A stretch of DNA of 64,000 bases from NCBI GenBank assembly GCA_039707655.1, contig CM077676.1, positions 379,320,114 through 379,384,113 on the forward strand. The letters are read 5' to 3'. This document shows positions 46,111 through 59,200 of this stretch, piece by piece. Below the pieces are notes generated by a model. The model was given only the letters and a program-made list of their open reading frames with translations, made no database searches and was not told where the DNA came from. The position numbers and the translations under genes were made by a program. The stretch comes from Elymus sibiricus (taxonomy: Eukaryota; Streptophyta; Magnoliopsida; Poales; Poaceae). Position 1 is the first letter of the stretch; each line of letters opens with the position of its first letter.

Positions 46111-49100
46111 CTACTCCACCACGATCTCAGGCAGCTTCAGCATGCTTGCATGGCCGCCGCCGCACCTGGTCGCCCTGGTGCTCCGGCAACATCGCCTGGT
46201 TTCTCCGGCAGCGCAACCAGCCCGCCGGCTCGAGCACACGTCCCTCGCTTTGGTTCCGCATCCCTCGTCGCGTACCGTGTCGCAACAGCCACCGCTGCTG
46301 CAGTCGGCCGGAGCTGGGGCGCAGGCTTTCGCCTCTGCGTGATGTCCGCAGTTTTCCTCGTGTTCTTCGGTCTGGTGACTGCACTGGGTTTGCTGTTGAT
46401 GAGGATCAGCTGCTGACGCGTCGATCAGTATGGAGTGCTCCTGGATTGCCTCATCGACATCGTGCTTCTTGCTCGTCTCTCTGCAGCGGCCATGGCCATG
46501 GGAAATGTTCTTGCTAGTGACCAGTTTGCTGCTCGCCTCTTTGCAGTGGCTGTGGCCATGGCCATGATCTTCACACCCATGCTCGTGTGGGTGGTGCTGG
46601 CTGCCCGGCTCATTGCGGTCGCCATGCCCATGCCCGTGGTGATGATCATCGTCGCAAGCATGGCCTCCAGAAGACGCATCCGCGCAGCCGCCAGTCAAAT
46701 TGCACGGACCGTCTGAGCAATGGTGGGATGCAGTGCCATGCTTCTTGGGGTGAGAGTGAGACCCATGGTGAGAAGAAGCGCAGCATTTCTTCTCCCTCCC
46801 GCCGTCTCCCCCCCTCAGCAACATCATGCTGTACATGATCACCAGCAAGCACGTACCGACGTCAGCCAGGACGGCCGCCCAGACGAGCGGGTGCCCGGCG
46901 AACGCGAGCCCGACGATGGCGAGCTTGGTCGCGACCGAGAAGACGATGTTGGTGACGATGGTCCGGCGCGTCCTCCTCGCCAGCCGGATGGCCTTGGGGA
47001 TTCTGCGGATGTCGTTGGACATGAGCATGACGTGGCTCGTCTCCATGGCGACGGCCGATCCGGACACGCCCATGGAGACCCCGACGTCGGCCCTGGCCAG
47101 CGCCGGGGCGTCGTTCATGCCGTCGCCGATTATCAGCGTGGGGCCGTCTTTCGCCATGAGCTCGTCGACGATCCGCACCTTGTCCTCCGGCAGCAGTTCA
47201 GAGTGAACCTCGGCTAGAACATTTCCCAGCTGCCAGTCAGAACACACAAGTTAGAGGCTGTTTTGGGTCTCCTAGAGAATGAAGAGAGTGCACAACTGCA
47301 AGAGATTTCATTTTTACCTGGTTCTGTGCATAGGTAGCAGCGGCAGCACTATCACCTGTGAGCATCACTGACTTGATGCCCATGGATCTCAGCTCCCTGA
47401 TGGCTTCGGCTGATCCACTTCGGCAGACGTCTGAGAGACCGAATAGCCCGACCAGTTCCTTGTTGCAGGCCACGTATCCAACGGTTACTCCTTTGATATC
47501 ATTCACCTCTGGAACTAAAAAATTCGAACAAGATTATTTAGTAACTCAAAAAATCGTGTTGCAGACCATGAAACAAATTACATAGGAATTATGACTTGAA
47601 TGGTCCTGTTCACTGATATTCCTGAGGTTCAGTGGTAACTAGCAGCAGAACTGTTTCACATGAAGATTCACATTTCTTTACCAACCTGTTTGACATGAAG
47701 CCCTTGACAAGATCCTTCTGTTCCCGACGTATACGCCTTGCCCGTCGATTTCACCGTAAATCCCCTCACCAGGGTAAATCTGAAATTCCATGACATTCTC
47801 CGATTTTGGTTCCACCGAGTTTGATCGAGCATAATCAACAAGGGCAGCTGCCATTGGGTGGCTCGACCTGCTCTCCACGCTCGAAACCCTGTAGAATCCA
47901 TGAAATTAAGTACATATACATAGGCAACACACAAGAAACTTAAAGAAAACAAAAGTGCCAGAAGAAGTTGATTCAGTTCAGAGTGTGACATCTGACAGGG
48001 AAGTGGCACTCACCAGTAGAGCAGCTGGTGCCTCGGAACACATTCTCTGACTGCCCGGAACTCCGCTACGGAGAACTCTCCGCTAGTAATTGTGCCAGTT
48101 TTGTCGAAAGCCGCGACTTTGATGGTGGCCAAGGACTCGAGGACATCCCCTCCTTTGATGAGCAGCCCGGTCCTCGCGGCCCTGAGCAGCGCGCAGAAGG
48201 TGGCGACCGGCGTGGAGAGAACTAGAGCACACGGGCAGGCGCTCACCAGGAGGACCAGGGCCAGCTGAAACCAGTGCCTGAGGTTGTGTGCTCTCACGAT
48301 CACCGGAGTCACTGCCACCGCTGCTGCCATGACGATCACCGCTGCAGGTGCAGTCAAGGACAACGTACGGTTAGAAAAGAAAACCCACGTGATCAACTAT
48401 TTTTGTACAAGTATCTGAATCTATTTAGCAGCTTATATACCAGGCGTGTAGTACTTGGCGCAGGTGTCGATCAGCCTCTGCGTCTCGGATCTGTTGTTCT
48501 GGGCTTCTTCAACCAGCCTCGCCATCTTTGCCACCGCCGAGTTGTCGGCCATGGCCGTTGTCCTCACGGAAATGTAGCCTGAAATTACCATTGCCAGTGA
48601 TGTATACGTACAGACGTTCTTTTAGCAGGAAAAAACTGGGTGGTGTCTGTTATTACGTACCATCTATGTTGAGGGTGCCGGCCCAGACCTGCGAGTCCGT
48701 CTGTTTGGCCACCGGGAAGGACTCGCCGGTGAGGGTCTGCTCGTCGACCTCGCTCCGCCCATCGACGACGACGCCGTCTATCGGAACGACCTCCCCCGCC
48801 TTCACAGCTATCACCGTGCTGACCTTCACGTCCTGGGCCGCAACCACCTGCCCCGTCTCCGCCAGCACGGCGTTCTGTGGTGCCATGCTCATCAGCGACG
48901 ACATCCCAGCTGTGGCCTGCACACCTCAAACGGAGCATCTAGTAAGTTACCAACTTACCATACGCAGATGGAGGATAGCGACTAGTCAACCAGACGTACT
49001 TTTTGTTTTAAACAGACTGTTGGTTTTGTCTGTGTGTATTTTAGCTACGCAGAGGAGGCCAAATGTGCCCATCATGCTTTGTATCCACTTGATACTACAT

Positions 49101-51319
49101 TTCGAGCTAATAAAAGCGTACGTTGTAAAAGAAAAACTAGTGCCTACACGAACATACGTACTGACTAGAAATCGCTTTTAGCAGGGGACTAATAAAGTTG
49201 CATTTTACCTGCCAACCTTGTTTCCAAGAAATAGCTAGGTTCCCTGATTATCTAACTCCACTAGGCATAAAGCACTTGTTGTCGCTTGGCTGACAATTTC
49301 CGGCCAGGCATGCTCAAACGCCGAGCAATGGCAGACCAAAAATCTCTTCGTAAAGCTGTATGGGGGGCTAGCTAGCTAGTGCACGTCCAGATCCCACAAG
49401 CCTCTAATGTTGTAAAGGAATGGACCCCTTCACTGCTAAGTGGGTTCTAATGAGAGGACCTCGGCAATCATGCAACTGTTTCTTCTTTTGAGCCTAAAGA
49501 TCCTGCAACTATTCCTTTTTTTTTTCTGCCCTTTTACCGATGAAACTTGACTTTGTGTATGTGTGGTTACTTGAGAGCGAGAGAGAAAGGAAAGAGATTG
49601 TGAGACCTTGCAGCTTGCCCTTGTCTCGAGCCACTCCGCCGTGGTGAAGAGGAAGACGATGAAGCCGGCCTCGGAGTGGTCCTTGAGTGCAACTGCCCCA
49701 GCAACTGCATATTTGGTGGAAAGCAAAGTAAAACATGTAAGAAAGCCAGCTCTTTGCATTCATTGGTTACCTGCCAAAATTGTGGGTGAAGCATCTAAAC
49801 GGAAACAGTTGAGGATAGTACGATCGATGGGTATGTGATGAAATGACAACATCATGGGTCATCCTGGATGCATGCATGAGAAGATAGTGCCAATAACTGA
49901 GTAGTAAGTAAACGAACTGATGGCAAGATATTCTAGTTACAACTCTCCCTTTAATTTGTACATACACTATATATAGCTACAAATAGATGCCTTGAGTTAC
50001 CTCTTGTAAGATGTCATGACACAATCAACTCCCAAATTTTACATATTTTTCTAATCATGTTACATATTTTTTCTTCTGACAAATAAGGAGAGACCCTCCC
50101 TTCGGAAGGAATGTACCGGACGTGGAGTCTTTTTTTTTTCCTAAGAAAAGAGGAGAATGTTCTACATCGAGTGATGCACACATCTTTCTGTGTGTGAAAA
50201 AACAAAGCAAAACATGTCAATCATGCATTACTCAAAAATATCCCCTTGTCCAACTAATAAAAATGCCCCGGCCGTTTTCTCGGAATAGATTCTAGCACAA
50301 ACAAAATCTCTAGAAATAATGACCGGAACGAAATGTTACTTCGTGCTAAAGGAATCTGATACCCTATATATCTGGGGTGACATGACGTACACGACCACAT
50401 CCTCATCCACCTGGCAGAAAAAAAATACACACTTACCTGCGATGAGCATGAGTATGTTGACGTCCAGGGTGAGCCTCCGCGCGGCGGCGATGCTTCTGAG
50501 GACGATGGGCGGCAGGCCGGCGGCCGTGGCGACGAGCGCGAGCCACCTCAGCGGGTGCCAGAAGTGCTGGAAGAGCGAGACGACCAGAAGAACCCCGCAG
50601 AGGAGCACGTAGGGGCTCGGCCATTTGTTGATCTTGTCCGCGCCGCCGCCGTACGCCCGCACCGACGCCTCCAGCCTCGCCCCGTTCAGCGCCTTGACTG
50701 AAACAACAAGAGCGGCCGGAAAAAAGCCTTCAGTTTCTGACATTCTGTATGTGGCCTTCCCTCTCCTCTAGGACTCTATCTGACGCGACACGCGCCCGGA
50801 AGGGTGCCCGACTGACGACTCGTGGTTGGTTTCTCAGTTATGGGTACTTTTATCCTTTTTTTTGCGGGGTATGTGTACTTTTATCGACGGGTATTATGTG
50901 TGATAAATAAAGCGGACTTGCTAATTGTCCTACGCTATTTTGATTAACCAAAAGAAGAAAAAAAACCACACGAATATTCATGTAAAATTCAATGGTGTAA
51001 GAGTTAGATGAGACATAGTGTTATTTCTCATCGACACATCACACATGTGGATCCCGTTCAAGAAGAAGCGCACCAAAAGCCAAAGCGAGGTGAATCCGGA
51101 GGAAAGCAACGACGTGATGCGATGATCGATTGGCTTACCTATCTGGGCCTGGGAGATGGCGGCGGCGTCGTGCACGACGATCACCGTCCGGGAGGGCACG
51201 ACGACGGTGACCTTGTGCACGCCGGCGAGCGGCTCGAGGAGCTTCTCCACCAGCGGCACCTCGGACGGGCAGCAGATGCCCAGCACGTCGAAGTAGCTCT
51301 TCTCGTGCCTGGCCGCCAT
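46111..51319 (-). CDS. HMA2: P1B-type heavy-metal ATPase (Zn/Cd exporter), HMA2 type, nine exons
   Basis: Exons on the minus strand: 51319-51139, 50697-50437, 49704-49607, 48916-48661, 48578-48441, 48341-48014, 47888-47686, 47514-47318, 47229-46111. All introns are GT-AG, and the spliced frame is open for 926 residues. Motifs: N-terminal metal site GICCPSE (14-20; CC-x-x-E in place of C-x-x-C), phosphatase loop TGES (243-246), CPC in the transport helix (347-349), phosphorylated Asp in DKTGT (391-395), HP (431-432), GDGMNDAP (589-596), and TM7 Lys (656) and TM8 Asp (677) typical of the Zn2+/Cd2+ subgroup. Residues 694-926 are a cytosolic His/Cys-rich tail with HHHGHGHG and CC pairs, ending KLPEIVVE. 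From memory, close grass HMA2 proteins share the order, the start ([14 protein letters not shown]) and the end. Known HMA2 proteins pump Zn and Cd at the plasma membrane and help root-to-shoot loading. ATG 51319 is the first in-frame ATG. No damage is seen. Confidence 0.93.
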
Positions 51320-51639
51320 GATCTCCCTCACTCTTGGCGTTTTTTTTGGTTCTCCAGAAAGAAAGAAAGAAAGAACCTGCACTGCACGTGATACGCGCCG
51401 GCAGCAAGTGAGTAGAAGAGGAGGAGGAGGGGGCGTGGTTCTGGCGCTAGCTAGCGTAGTGCACTAGTGTGGGAATGGCATGGAGTCTTAGCCGGCTCTC
51501 GCCATTAACTTACACCCGACCCGGCGACCCGCTTCCCGCCCTCGTACGTGACCTGCCGGCCGCCGGCGTCGCAGTTGGAAGCTGCAGGGGGGAGGATGTT
51601 TGGATGTGTGGTGCGCTGCGGGACTTGTTGGGAGGGGGC

Positions 51640-51651
51640 GAGTATTTATCG
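51640..51651 (-). promoter_or_regulatory. Possible TATA element of HMA2
   Basis: The minus strand reads CTCGATAAATACTCG around here, about 325 bp upstream of the start codon. It is followed downstream by a leader with CT-rich runs (ttctttctttctttctttct, about 51360-51380 on the minus strand) and a gtgcag that could be the acceptor of a leader intron. This is spacing and composition only. Confidence 0.25.
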
Positions 51652-51798
51652 AGGATCCTGTGCAGTGGACACTGGGGTCTGGGGGAGAGAGATGGATAGG
51701 TGGATGCTGACGAAGGGAGCACTGAGGCAGCGGACTGGACTGGAGAGCTCGATCGGCAACCGCAACCCAGAGAGATAAACAAATGTCGCACACAGAAT

Positions 51799-51801
<3 letters not shown>

Positions 51802-51841
<40 letters not shown>
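51802..51841. repeat. GA/CT microsatellite upstream of HMA2
   Basis: About 19 uninterrupted ag units (plus strand), with further short ga runs at 51915-51940. It lies about 480 bp upstream of the HMA2 start codon. Frames read through it are artefacts. Confidence 0.95.
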
Positions 51842-51843
<2 letters not shown>

Positions 51844-52579
51844 GGAGATGCGTGTACTCACCAATGGAGGAAAGGGAAGCGTGGTCGGCTCGCTGAAAGT
51901 AGAAAGCAGAGGGAGAGAGCTAGAGAGAGAGAGAGAGATCGGACTGTGGAGGAAGGAAAGGGAAAGAGATGGGAGAAGACGAGGATAGTAATGGAGGGCG
52001 GATTGATTTGGTTGTGGGATTGGCTGGATTAACCCTGTAACCGGTGCATTATTAGCGGCAGCGCAATAATTAACCTCATTCTCCCTCATGAAACGCAACT
52101 CCGTCCTCCTTTCCGTTTTCTTCTTTTCAACTGCCCTGTTCCGTTTGTGGCACGCTCCTTAATCCTTTTTTTTGACACCGCATGCTCCTTAATCCTTTTT
52201 TTTGACACCGCATGCTCCTTAATCCTTAATTTGCACTTAGGAAAAAGTTTCCCAAATGATAAAGGGCAACACGTCAGGCGCGTGGCACTCCAGCCCTGAC
52301 GTTTTTTTGCCGCAATTCCAGTCACACAAGGATGGCAAATTCCAATGACACACGGCAAGTTTCTGTCAAAAATTAACTGAAGCACGGAAGTTATCATGCT
52401 TGCCAACTAAAGTTGCCATCCTTGCATAACTAAACCATCAAAAACGTTTGGAATTACCATGTGCTCGTACCTGACGTTCGACACTTATTAGGGTCCAAAA
52501 GTTTTTGGCTTTCCATACCCATTGTTTCTTGCTAACAACCATTTTTCTTCTCCTATAATACAATTTTTCCAAAGGATAA
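51842..52579. other. Distal upstream region of HMA2, no gene seen
   Basis: Contains GA-rich runs and the 30-bp repeats described separately, then unremarkable A/T-balanced sequence up to the inverted LTR at 52580. Nothing coding is supported. Confidence 0.5.
52154..52228. repeat. 30-bp tandem repeat in the HMA2 upstream region
   Basis: gctccttaatcctttttttt plus gacaccgcat, period 30, about 2.5 copies starting at 52154, 52184 and 52214. Confidence 0.85.
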
Positions 52580-54068
52580 TGTGACGCCCCCGGCCCGACC
52601 ATGCACTATTCATACACGCAAATGCGCACGATCAAGCCCAGGGACTCACGGGAAGATATCACAATACAAATCTAGACACAAAATAAAATAATACAAGCTT
52701 TATATTACAAGACAGGGGCCTCGAGGGCTCGAATACAAAAGCTCGAGAACAAGCGTTAGCGGAAGCAACAACAGTATCTGAGTACAGACACAAAGTTAAA
52801 CAAAACTGCCTTAAGAAGGCGAAAACAAACAACGGCTCTGATCGAAAGAGGCAAGGCCTCCTGCCTGGGAGCCTCCGAATCTACTCCTGGTCGTCGGTGG
52901 TCTCCACGTAGTAGTAGGCTCCACCAGTAGGGTAGTAGTAGTCGTCGGCGGTAGCAGCTGACTCCTGGGCTCCGTCATCTGATCGCAGCAGTCGGGTATG
53001 GGGGAAAAGAGGGAGCAAAGCAACCGTGAGTACTTATCCAAAGTACTCGCAACACTTACATCAGATCTATACTAATTATGCATCGGTATCAAAGGGGAAG
53101 CTGTAACTGTGGACTAGACTGCAGAAATGCCAGAATAGAGAGAGGGTCTAGCCTATCGAAGACTAGCATGTTCAACGTCTTGCAGCATTAGAAGAGTACA
53201 GATTAGTAGCATAACATAAAGTAACAAGCATGTGGAAGCAAAGCCCAGAGATCCTTCCTCGACTCCCTGTGAGGAAGCGATCCCGGAGCTTACAGTTAAA
53301 GTAACATGTATTCAGTTCAAGTTGTAATAGATCGGGATACAACACTGAACGTCCTGTTACCGTGGACACGGCTATTCGAATAGATAACTTCCCTGCAGGG
53401 GTGCACTACTGTTACCCAACACGCTCGATTAACTCTGGACGGACACACTTGCTGGGTAATGCCCGGCCTCGGGTAATCGACACGACGTAGTCCTTCCTAG
53501 GCTCAGCAGAGAGGTCCCCGCCGGTCTACATCCTAAGTGCGCAGGGGTTTTGGGCCCATCGCCCTTTGCACTCCGGGTCGTTGTGCGCAGGATTAGATCC
53601 AGACACCACCTCTGTCCTGGATGGCGCCGATCCTGCCGTGCCACAATGCTGAACTGGACGTCTGACAGAGCTTTCGGCTGATACATACGGCGTAGAGGGT
53701 ACCATAACCATTATCCCACGTGGTGGTAGTGCGTATATGGCCAGCGGCCAACTCAGATCAAATACCCAAATCCGTTAGTGTGTTGGGGGCTCACGGTGAC
53801 GATCAGTACTCCTGTCGTCCTGTCTCAAGGAAGTGCAACAAGGGCCAGGCCCATCCCTCTCTAGGGCGGTCTCTGCCTGCCCGGTCGCGCCTCGTAATTA
53901 TCTCGCGGGTACCCTCCAGGTCAACCCGACTCCACATTTCCCGCGGTTACCCCTCAGGGTCGACCCGCCTGCAACAAAGGTCTGAGGTAAAAGTCATGGT
54001 AACCGTGTGTCCAAAACATCAAAGGGAACCCGAGCAATCACCCTCGATGGATTCCTACTCGATGTAAT
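52580..54068 (-). mobile_element. LTR of the chromovirus family in inverted orientation, first piece
   Basis: Starts tgtgacgcccccgg, the reverse complement of the chromovirus LTR end, and follows that LTR backwards. 52580 corresponds to 13518 and 54068 to about 12028, with moderate divergence. It is interrupted by the second Copia element after gtaat (54064-54068) and resumes at 63689. Because it runs off the window, I cannot tell solo LTR from full element. Confidence 0.8.
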
Positions 54069-56240
54069 TGTAGGGGAACGCAGCAGAAAACAAAAAAATT
54101 CGACCTACGCACCAGCCCAAGACCACTATGGAGACTGCATACAAGGTTCTTGATCTTTTCGTTACCGACTCGTAGCGCATCGGAAGTAGAGCCGATGACG
54201 ATCGGCGGTGCAGATCCCCGCAGCTAGGATTTACAACCTCCCAACCGCGAGGATGTACTCCCTCGAATGCCCCTCTGACAGCCCTCCGGGAGGCAGTCAG
54301 ACAGTCCCTCGGACGGTGTCGTGGACAGCCCTTCGGGAGGACCTTCGAAACTCGGACGGTCACTCGGACAGCCCTTCGGGAGGACCCTCGAAACTCGGAC
54401 GGTCACTCGGACAGCCCTTCGGGAGGCACTCTCGAACTAAGACCGAAACTACGATCTCTCTACAGAGTTGCACACATACGGTGTCATCTATCCGGCAGGG
54501 CTTCGCCGTCCAGAACTAGTTCCCACCGGAACCCAGACAGCCTTTCGGCTCTACGAAACTATTTCGCGGGGAGGGAGAGAAGAAGCCAGATAATTGCATG
54601 GCATGTGTATGTGAGAGAATTTCTGATTTTGGAGAGCCCTCTCCACCTCTATTTATAGGAGGAGCAAGGGGTAGAGGAAAGGGGTGAAAAAGACCAAAAG
54701 GGGCTCAAGATCTTTTCACCCAAATGCCACATAAGGGTGTGTGTAGAACATATCCACCATGAGATGGAAGGAAACCCCAAGGAGGCCCCCCAACACCACC
54801 ATGGACGAAATTTGGTGCTGCCCCCTTTGGGGGGGGGGCACCACCTTTCACACACCTTTCACAATCACCAAAAGTGATTTTCTTCTAGAAGAAAAATCCC
54901 ATTTGGAAACCAACCCATAAAGCACTTTCACTATTCACGAAGACATTTTTTTTCGCGACCGTTTGAACCGAAAATATTTATGTAGGCCTAGAACATTTCC
55001 AGTACCCACTAAAATAATTCTGGACGCGTTCCGAAACATTTCCGGATCAATGATTTTCTTCAGCGAAAAGCAAACAAAGCGGTTCCGGCAGCTCCGGAAC
55101 ATTTCTGGTTTTTTTCTTTGAAAAATCCCAGAAGTTGCCAGAATAATTCTGGCACCCTCCAAGAATTTCCAGGCGTGTGCCGGAACCAATTTGACTTAAT
55201 GGTATACCCTGAAACAACTTTTCAGTTTTACCGAAACCATTCCGGTGTTCTCTCCGGAACTTTTCCGTTGTCTCCGAAACTTTTCCGGTGACTTTCTCTC
55301 AGACTCCCTGTCTAGTATTCAGCAGATAGATGACCCTTAAGCGTATGACCCTATAGGTTCGGTGAAGTATAGATATGACCGGAACACTTTCCGATCAATG
55401 ATCAACATCGGAGCCGTGGACACCCATATTGACCCCTATACCCACACGAATGAATATTCGAGTGAACCTCCAGTTGTCGTGTGCTATTCCTGTTGCTTCG
55501 CGATATGTTACAAATACCCGAGGTGAGAATCATCGGCATCCCTGTGGATCAACACTTGTCCACAATGCCAGTTACCTCGTTACCGGTTTTGTTCTCTTTT
55601 CTCGTTTCCGTGTTCCGGCATCCCTGTGATCAAATCACATTTGTGTCTGGCCAGACGATGATGGATACCGTAACACCGAGAGGGCCCAGAGATATCTCTC
55701 CATCGTCGGAGGAGCAAATCCCAATCTTGAGCTATCAAGTCCCTTGACATACTTTCCCATGAACCCGTAAGCCGCCGTAATGGCCACCCAGTTACGGATG
55801 GCGTTTAACAAACCCCAAAGTTCATGAAGCAAGCATGAAGAAACTCGACACTCTCATGGTCTAAGGAATTATGCAAACATTAACTTTCTCTGTGTTATTA
55901 ACCATTAACTTGTGACGAATGAATCTCATAGCATAACATCAATTCGGGTCGATTCAACACAAGTGTTCTCCTAACATTGTGCCCTCAAAGTTGCCGGCAT
56001 ATCCATGCCCATGATCAGGAAAACAGAACCATCATGCAACACTTGAGCTAGTCTTAGAGGCCAGACTAGGAATACATTTTACCGTTTATTATTCCACACG
56101 TGCATATGAGTCTTCCTCCGAGCCTCGTGGTTATTGTAGACTCGAGAACCATAGCAGTTATAGCACGGAATATAAACTTAACTACAAACATGGAGATAAA
56201 TAATAACATTTATTATTTCCTCTAGGGCATATCTCCTACA
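54069..56240 (-). repeat. 3' LTR of the second Copia element
   Basis: Plus-strand tgtaggggaacgcagc...atatctcctaca. Contains a 43-bp tandem repeat of the ggacagcccttcgggagg unit (starting 54323, 54366 and 54409) in the transcribed part of the LTR. Confidence 0.9.
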
Positions 56241-56279
56241 GACTCCCACTTGCACTAGAGTCAATAATCTAGTCCATGC

Positions 56280-59200
56280 TGATGCACTTTACACCTATGG
56301 CATACCGGTGTAAAACATGCTTCGCTTGTGGTATAGTCTGATGTCCAACGGATCTGACAACTTCAGTTCCGTGTGTATATCTGCATATCCACGCATTTTC
56401 ACGCTTTCACAAAATTCATATTTTGTGTGGACTTGGCTTCGTATATATGTGAATCACTGGTCAAACCTTGATTCCTCAGACTGAGCTATGGAGCAACTAT
56501 CTTCAATAGTGTTCCATTGACCAAAGCCATCTTGGAATCATACTAAGTTCATGAACGAACTATACGATTCAACATCTTCTATGTCGCTTTGAAAGCGGCA
56601 ACATACTTAGCCTTTGTTATAGAATTCGCCACAGTAACCTGTTTGGAACGATTTCCAAACACCGTGCCACCATATTGTGTATTACACAAAACCCTTAAGT
56701 TAAATCGAAAATCGCATGGAGCATTGATGAAGACTGTATCGATGTAATTACTTACAACGAGCACTTCATAATCTTTGCTTGCGAGAAAACATGTCATCAG
56801 TTCTACTTTAGTACTCAATGACATTTTTCACTGTTGTCCCATGATCAGTTTGGTATCTATACTCGCAACAGCTTGGGAGTATCGGACAAATCTGGTTGGT
56901 TTACATACCATGGAATACATGATTAATCCAAACACAAAGGTGTGTGGAAAATCCATCATGTATTTTGCTCATCAGTGTTTTGGGACACCAAGTCTTGCAA
57001 AACTCTTTCCATGTGACTTCGGCAAGAATCACTCCTTGGCGCTCTTATGCTAAACTGTTTTAGCATCTTGTCAATATGTATTTTTGGCTTAGCCTATTAG
57101 GCAATTCTATCTCGTAGATAAATATGCCTAATATCAAGGCTATTTAGCCTAAGCACTTCATCGAAAAACTATTTTCAATGAAGTCCTAATTCGTGTCAAG
57201 AAATTTCCAATCAACAATGTGTCAAGCACACAAGGTTTTTAGAAATATTATTATGCTCCCACTTACTTTCTTGTAACCACAAGCATCTTCGTTATCCATT
57301 GATGAAATCAAACTCTTTTGACTATTTCATCAAAAACGAAGATTCCAACTCCATTTTCCTCTCTTCTGTCCATCGCTGGAACTCTGAAGTTTGCATACTT
57401 ACTAGCATCCTCTGGATTGACAAAATACTTCGGACTGTATCACATGTAAGTCCTAGGTTGCATTTCCATCACATGGAAATCCTTTTGCCATCCATGTATC
57501 ATATCTCAAGATTGAAATATGTATTAATTGCTAGTTTAACCCGATCTGACTTTAAGCATCGCTATGGTGAGACAACCTCATCGTAGTCAACTCCTTGAAC
57601 TTGTTATTGTAACAAGTCGAGCTTTATGGATAAAACATTTTATCCACATCAGTTTATAGTTCCATTAATGTTCGTTAGACTCTAAGTCTTCCGAAGGGTT
57701 TATCAAGATATAATCTTGAATCATTTATGGAAACTATCTCGGATTATATTGGCATTTAGCCAATTCCGGAGTCAGGGCCCATCAACGCTTCTTTGTGTAT
57801 CGTAGGTATACTGTTGTCTAACAACAATATCTCGCTTGCGCACCTGAGAGGTTTGCATGAGTTTTGCCTACGTGGTTCAGTTGCAAGTTCGACCGAAGTC
57901 CATACATCTCATGTAGAGGCTTCCGTATCAGTCACAGTAGGAAACTCTGGAATTACTTCCAAGATTTCTTTCCTTTGATCTAATGACGAAGATACTGTTA
58001 CCTCGTCGAGTTGCACTGTTCTCCCACTCACCTTTTTGCAAGAATCATTCTCTTTAAAAGCATACCGTTCTTGGTGGCAAACCTTTTTGCCTCGGTATAG
58101 TGGTGGAGGAATTCCCAATTACTTGGGATAACCTACAAAGTAGTATTTGTCTGATTTGGAATAGGTTTGTAAATATTTTACACAAGCCCCATATTCCAAA
58201 TGTTAAGAAAAGACAAAGCATGGTTAGTACCATACCATGGCGTCATTTCAACAGACCTGATGGTGCTCTTTTCAATGTAAAAGCCGCAGTCTCTAAAGCA
58301 TTACTTTTAAAAGGGATAATGGTAAATTGATTTATGTCATCTTTGATCTTAACATGTCATAAATGGTTTGATTACATCTTCATGGATATTCCACTCACAG
58401 TGGTGCTCCGTGAGGTGTAAGTTATGAAACTCTTTTCACAACTCATCAGACATTCGCTAAACTTGTAACTCAAATATTCCTTTCCGCAATCAAATTGCAC
58501 AAACATAATTTTCTTGTTACAATAATTTCTACCTCATTTTGAAAACCTCTCGAATGATTTCAAAAGAGCCAGACTTACGTCTCATCAAGCAAATATCCAT
58601 GTATCTACTTGAGTCATTTATGAAGATAGATAAATCCACTACCAGCAACAACATTTATTGGTCTACACACATCAAAATGTATGATCACCAATAAGTTTGT
58701 TGCTCGTTCCTTATGGCCTATGAACGGTATTTCAGTCACTTCACTTTTCAGAGGAAAGTTGCAAGTGTCAGATGATTCATAATCAAATGACTTCAAAATC
58801 CATCATAATGGAATTTCTCCATGCGGGTTTCTCCAATGTGACCAAATGCAGTGCCACATATGTGGTATTCTTTTAGTCTTGCGACATTTAGCGTCAGTGT
58901 TATGGATGTATCATATTAGCATCAATATTCATAACATACATCCCATTCATGATGGAAGTATGGCCCTTATGTTATTCATAACACTGAACAACAATTGTTC
59001 TTTTATGAACAACACTCTTGCAACAAACATTTTGCAAATGGGCTAGAGTGTGTAAAACTCCAAAATGAATTATGAAAGTAAATATAGAGGTAATGTATTA
59101 TTATCAACATTCATAACATACAGCTCATTCATAATGAAAGTATGGCCTTATGTTATTCATAACACCGAACATCAAAAGTTCTCTTATGAACAACCTTCTT

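Noticed and set aside
46142..47217. Plus-strand open frames opposite the HMA2 last exon
   Set aside because: Shadows of the GC-rich coding strand. The minus-strand frame has the full set of P-type ATPase motifs.
51320..51382. In-frame N-terminal extension of HMA2 to 51382
   Set aside because: The extension starts with GTG, not ATG. The first in-frame ATG (51319) gives the N-terminus expected for grass HMA2.
51646..52098. Open frames through the GA microsatellite (for example Ser/Leu-rich minus strand, Arg/Glu-rich plus strand)
   Set aside because: They are produced by the dinucleotide repeat and are not conserved coding.
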